Shown here: positions 61,792 to 64,000 of the stretch, piece by piece
Position numbering within the stretch: position 1 is the stretch's first letter
Layout of the letters: each line of letters starts with the position of its first letter
Source of the DNA: Ktedonobacteria bacterium brp13
GTDB taxonomy: Bacteria; Chloroflexota; Ktedonobacteria; Ktedonobacterales; Ktedonobacteraceae
NCBI GenBank assembly: GCA_015099395.1
Contig: AP024096.1
Location: forward strand, 868,001 to 932,000
Length of the DNA: 64,000 nucleotides
Direction: 5' to 3'
Made by a program: the position numbers and the translations under genes
Notes under the pieces: model-generated
Told to the model about the DNA's origin: nothing
Databases searched by the model: none
Seen by the model: only the letters and a program-made list of their open reading frames with translations

Positions 61792-61985
61792 ATATTGCTC
61801 CTTTGTAGTTACTATTGTAGTTACTATCGACACTCGGGTTGATAACGTACCCTTACCAGATGTTACACGAATTCTGTGAAGAATTTGCGACATCATCCTA
61901 CTATCATTCTACTGCTGTCGACACAATATTCTTGACAAGATGCTTAAAAATCTTGCATGTAACAGGAGTCGACGCAAATCTTATA

Positions 61986-62099
61986 GATTGGGTGTTCACG
62001 AATAGACGTTGAGAGCCGTATTAAGCTCAGTGAATAGTGCATGATCATTTTTTGTACAAAGTGGTTCGCAAAAAAGAGTCTATATCATGTGTATTCAAA
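61986..62099. repeat. 114-base direct repeat, copy 1
   Basis: From GATTGGGTG to ATTCAAA, this matches 63397-63510 at 112 of 114 bases. No reading frame crosses it. A preceding partial repeat (GATGCTTAAAAATCTT) is also shared; copy 1 then has an extra ~24 bases before the core. Confidence 0.95.
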
Positions 62100-62202
62100 C
62101 ATGATAGAGAACGTGTTGGTCGCTGGATCGTATTTAGCAAGGCGATGGCTTGCCTGATCGCTGCCGTATTAGCTTATTTCAGGGGAATATCTTAGTGAGG
62201 CT

Positions 62203-62319
62203 CTACCGCCTTTGTGTTGACTGTGTGCTTTTAGTGCATGGTGACGGAACGACGGAACCATGGTTATCACAATGCTCTCCATGTGTATGATCGTGTCCTG
62301 TATATGTTGAATGGGTCAT
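62203..62319 (-). pseudogene. Internally deleted copy of the His-rich gene
   Basis: The 5' end, ribosome site and upstream region closely match those of the gene at 61468-61791. The middle is missing: cacaatg-type 13-base repeats at 61497 and 61740 flank 243 bases that are absent here, where they are fused at 62268-62280. An extra 8 bases near the end shifts the frame, so the protein ends in an unrelated tail (38 residues). It may still be translated but is probably nonfunctional. Confidence 0.75.
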
Positions 62320-62486
62320 ATGTTGCTCCTTTGTCGTTACTATCGACACTCGGGTTGATAATTGTACCCTTACCAGATGTTGCACGCATGCTGTGAAGGA
62401 TTTGCGACATCATTCTACCGGTAGACTGGGCCTGAATAGTGAGGATATATCCAGGCTCTCACGAGCAGCTCTTGTATATATCACTG

Positions 62487-63083
62487 TTACGTTAGGCGTT
62501 CAAGCAAACGTTCTCGATCAGTTATATTCCTGATGGGAAAGAATTTTTCCTTATATCCTTCAAGAATCGTTCGTGTGAGTGCGGCTGTCGGTGGGACAAT
62601 AGGCCCCTGATAGACCTCAAAATATGCCTGTAGAAAATCTTCTGTTGGTTGAGTGGCTATATCTCGATGCGTTTCAAGATACATGCGGAACGCTTCTACT
62701 GAAGCTTTATCAGAATGATCCAGGTTTAAGATGTAACGGCGTGCATATTTTAAGAGATTGAAGAGGGCTTTTACACCATTTATTCCGGGATACGGGTTGG
62801 TACCATGCAGGCTGTTCAATATGTGGCGGCGAATCATACGCCATGCTGCTACGGGCCAGGAGACCTCAAGCCACACAATATAATCAGCGTGATACAGCAT
62901 TGGCTCTATGAGATAGATCCCTTCTGCGATCCATGCTGGTTGCGAAGCTAGCGCAATAGCATTTTCCTGTTCCCAGTTCACCTTATCCAGGTCATAATGA
63001 GGAATATGCAATTGGGAAGAAAGGTCCTGTGCCAGTGTCGTTTTTCCGCTGCCAGGAGCCCCAAGGATGTGTACTTTTACCAC
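62487..63083 (-). CDS. P-loop nucleoside/adenylate-kinase-like protein (FlaR-type)
   Basis: 198 residues. Walker A is ILGAPGSGKTTLAQDL at the N-terminus, with HYDLDKVNWEQ and WIAEGIYLI following, and the LID-like basic stretch AWRMIRRHILN. This is the pattern of topology-modulation/adenylate-kinase-like proteins of unknown substrate. The start is GTG at 63083 with AAAAGGAAAAG about ten bases upstream. It is a single gene between the two 114-base repeats. Confidence 0.8.
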   Translation of the reverse strand: MVKVHILGAPGSGKTTLAQDLSSQLHIPHYDLDKVNWEQENAIALASQPAWIAEGIYLIEPMLYHADYIVWLEVSWPVAAWRMIRRHILNSLHGTNPYPGINGVKALFNLLKYARRYILNLDHSDKASVEAFRMYLETHRDIATQPTEDFLQAYFEVYQGPIVPPTAALTRTILEGYKEKFFPIRNITDRERLLERLT

Positions 63084-63573
63084 GGTTTTTCTTTTCCTTT
63101 TTATCTTTTATGAATTTGTGCTCGCCGATAGAATCATCACCTTCTGGAACTGAGAGCGCTTCCTGGGCGGTACGGGCGAGAGATATATTCCTACCCTTCA
63201 TACAGACGTAAATAGTCGACTCTTTTCTGCTAGCCGATTCGTATAATATCCGTATAATAATAGAATTTGGAAGGATTGAGCATCCTTGTGCAGAATGAGG
63301 ATATATAATATATATTTCTTGTCAGGGATGCATATTCTCTGTTGAGGCATAAGATGTCGACACAACATCATTGGCCAGATGCTTAAAAATCTTATGGATT
63401 GGGTGTTCACGAATAGACGTTGAGAGCCGTATTAAACTCAGTGAATAGTGCATGATCATTTTTTGTACAAAGTGGTTCGCAAAAAAGAGTCCATATCATG
63501 TGTATTCAAAAATGGTTGTAGGCCTGCTCTTGATGGGTAGGGTGGGTAAATACGAACACAGAGGAGTAATCTC
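63084..63573. other. Intergenic region containing repeat copy 2
   Basis: Holds the 114-base repeat copy 2 (63397-63510). Apart from it and the ribosome site GAGGAG before 63574, nothing was recognised. Confidence 0.5.
63397..63510. repeat. 114-base direct repeat, copy 2
   Basis: It differs from copy 1 at two positions only (AAACTC for AAGCTC and GTCCAT for GTCTAT). It is in the same orientation, 1,411 bases downstream, 63 bases before the start of the next gene. Confidence 0.95.
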
Positions 63574-64000
63574 GTGGCTCTTACAGGACAAATACTAATT
63601 GCTGCTTTTGAGGATGTTGTGCAGGCTGATAAGGCGAGCCGGGCTTTATGCGAAACAGGCTTTAAAACCGATCATGTATATTCTTCAATACAGTCTACTG
63701 CGGGTAGCTTTCTTTCTGATCTCAAAGCTTTCTTCACTGGTAATATTCCTGGCAGTAACAGTGCGCATGACCTGACGGCGTGGGCTCTCTCAGATGACGA
63801 TGCGCATTATTACGATGCTGAGTATAATGCTGGACATGCTATCGTGGCTGTACATGCTGGTGAGCATGTTCGGCTAGCTCTGGACATTTTACAGGAGACC
63901 GGTGCTCGCATCAATAGTACACTCCTGATTATCACCACCAGTTGCCATTATACCGACAATGTGAACTATGTAGATACTGCCAGCTATGCAGATACCACTA
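63574..64000 (+). CDS. Stress-protein-like (YflT/general stress protein 17M-like) protein, 5' part
   Basis: 142 residues are visible before the window ends. A GTG at 63574 has GAGGAG eight bases upstream. The start VALTGQILIAAFEDVVQADKASRAL and the later YNAGHAIVAVHAGEHVRLAL suggest a ferredoxin-like fold with strand-helix repeats, like the YflT domain of general stress proteins, which often precede or follow a longer Ala/Gln-rich tail. The call is tentative because the end is missing and no catalytic motif is seen. Confidence 0.5.
   Translation, partial: MALTGQILIAAFEDVVQADKASRALCETGFKTDHVYSSIQSTAGSFLSDLKAFFTGNIPGSNSAHDLTAWALSDDDAHYYDAEYNAGHAIVAVHAGEHVRLALDILQETGARINSTLLIITTSCHYTDNVNYVDTASYADTT

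Noticed and set aside
62100..62205. Possible transposase remnant
   Set aside because: A short frame (about 18 codons from 62101) has no similarity that can be seen to a transposase and no terminal repeats were found.

Overview
The window reads as a chromosomal segment of a Gram-positive-like, probably filamentous or spore-forming member of the Chloroflexota, most likely class Ktedonobacteria. This rests on the style of the 16S rRNA, large secreted carbohydrate-active proteins with lipobox or Sec signals, strong AGGAGG-type ribosome sites, GTG and TTG starts, and a moderate base composition. It is an inference that a 16S database comparison would settle. No phage, complete insertion sequence, CRISPR array or tRNA gene was seen.

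Layout. 1-5 kb: end of a DedA-type membrane protein, a decayed transporter remnant, a potassium-channel-like protein, an aldo/keto reductase, a Dps ferritin and a small membrane protein. 4.6-8.8 kb: an OmpR-type response regulator overlapping a 1164-residue protein that carries two complete membrane histidine kinases in tandem. 9.3-15.6 kb: a membrane glycosyltransferase-like protein, a GNAT acetyltransferase, a DHA2 drug-efflux transporter with a long basic N-terminal tail, a PadR regulator and a heavy-metal-binding domain protein. 15.8-18.9 kb: the glyoxylate bypass pair aceA-aceB. 19-21.7 kb: a CPA1 Na+/H+ antiporter divergent from a LysR regulator. 21.7-22 kb: a strongly self-complementary RNA-like element ending in a T run. 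22-27.2 kb: an MFS transporter, a DUF815 ATPase, a frameshifted seven-repeat beta-propeller gene and an OsmC peroxidase.

27.2-33.2 kb holds an rRNA locus with an unusual layout. 16S and 23S lie on the plus strand behind two tandem promoters, with no tRNA in the spacer and no 5S after 23S. The 5S gene sits upstream on the opposite strand with its own promoter and terminator.

33.2-46.5 kb holds urease in two blocks on the minus strand: ureF-ureD-ureA-ureB, followed by a dipeptide epimerase, and about 7 kb further on ureC-ureG. The genes between them are unrelated: a lipoprotein, a GC-rich secreted protein, a short-chain dehydrogenase, HemD and a cupin. ureE is absent and UreG has a His-rich tail.

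47.2-61.4 kb looks like a mannoside-utilisation region. It has a sugar-porter MFS protein, a ferredoxin, a carbohydrate ABC transporter (two permeases and a binding lipoprotein, no ATPase), a truncated ROK kinase, a GH38 alpha-mannosidase and a divergent secreted GH92 alpha-mannosidase. Extracellular trimming by GH92, uptake by the ABC system and intracellular cleavage by GH38 would fit together.

61.4-64 kb is a recently rearranged stretch: a His-rich metal-binding protein, an internally deleted copy of it, two nearly identical 114-base noncoding repeats, a P-loop kinase-like protein and the start of a stress-protein-like gene that runs off the end.
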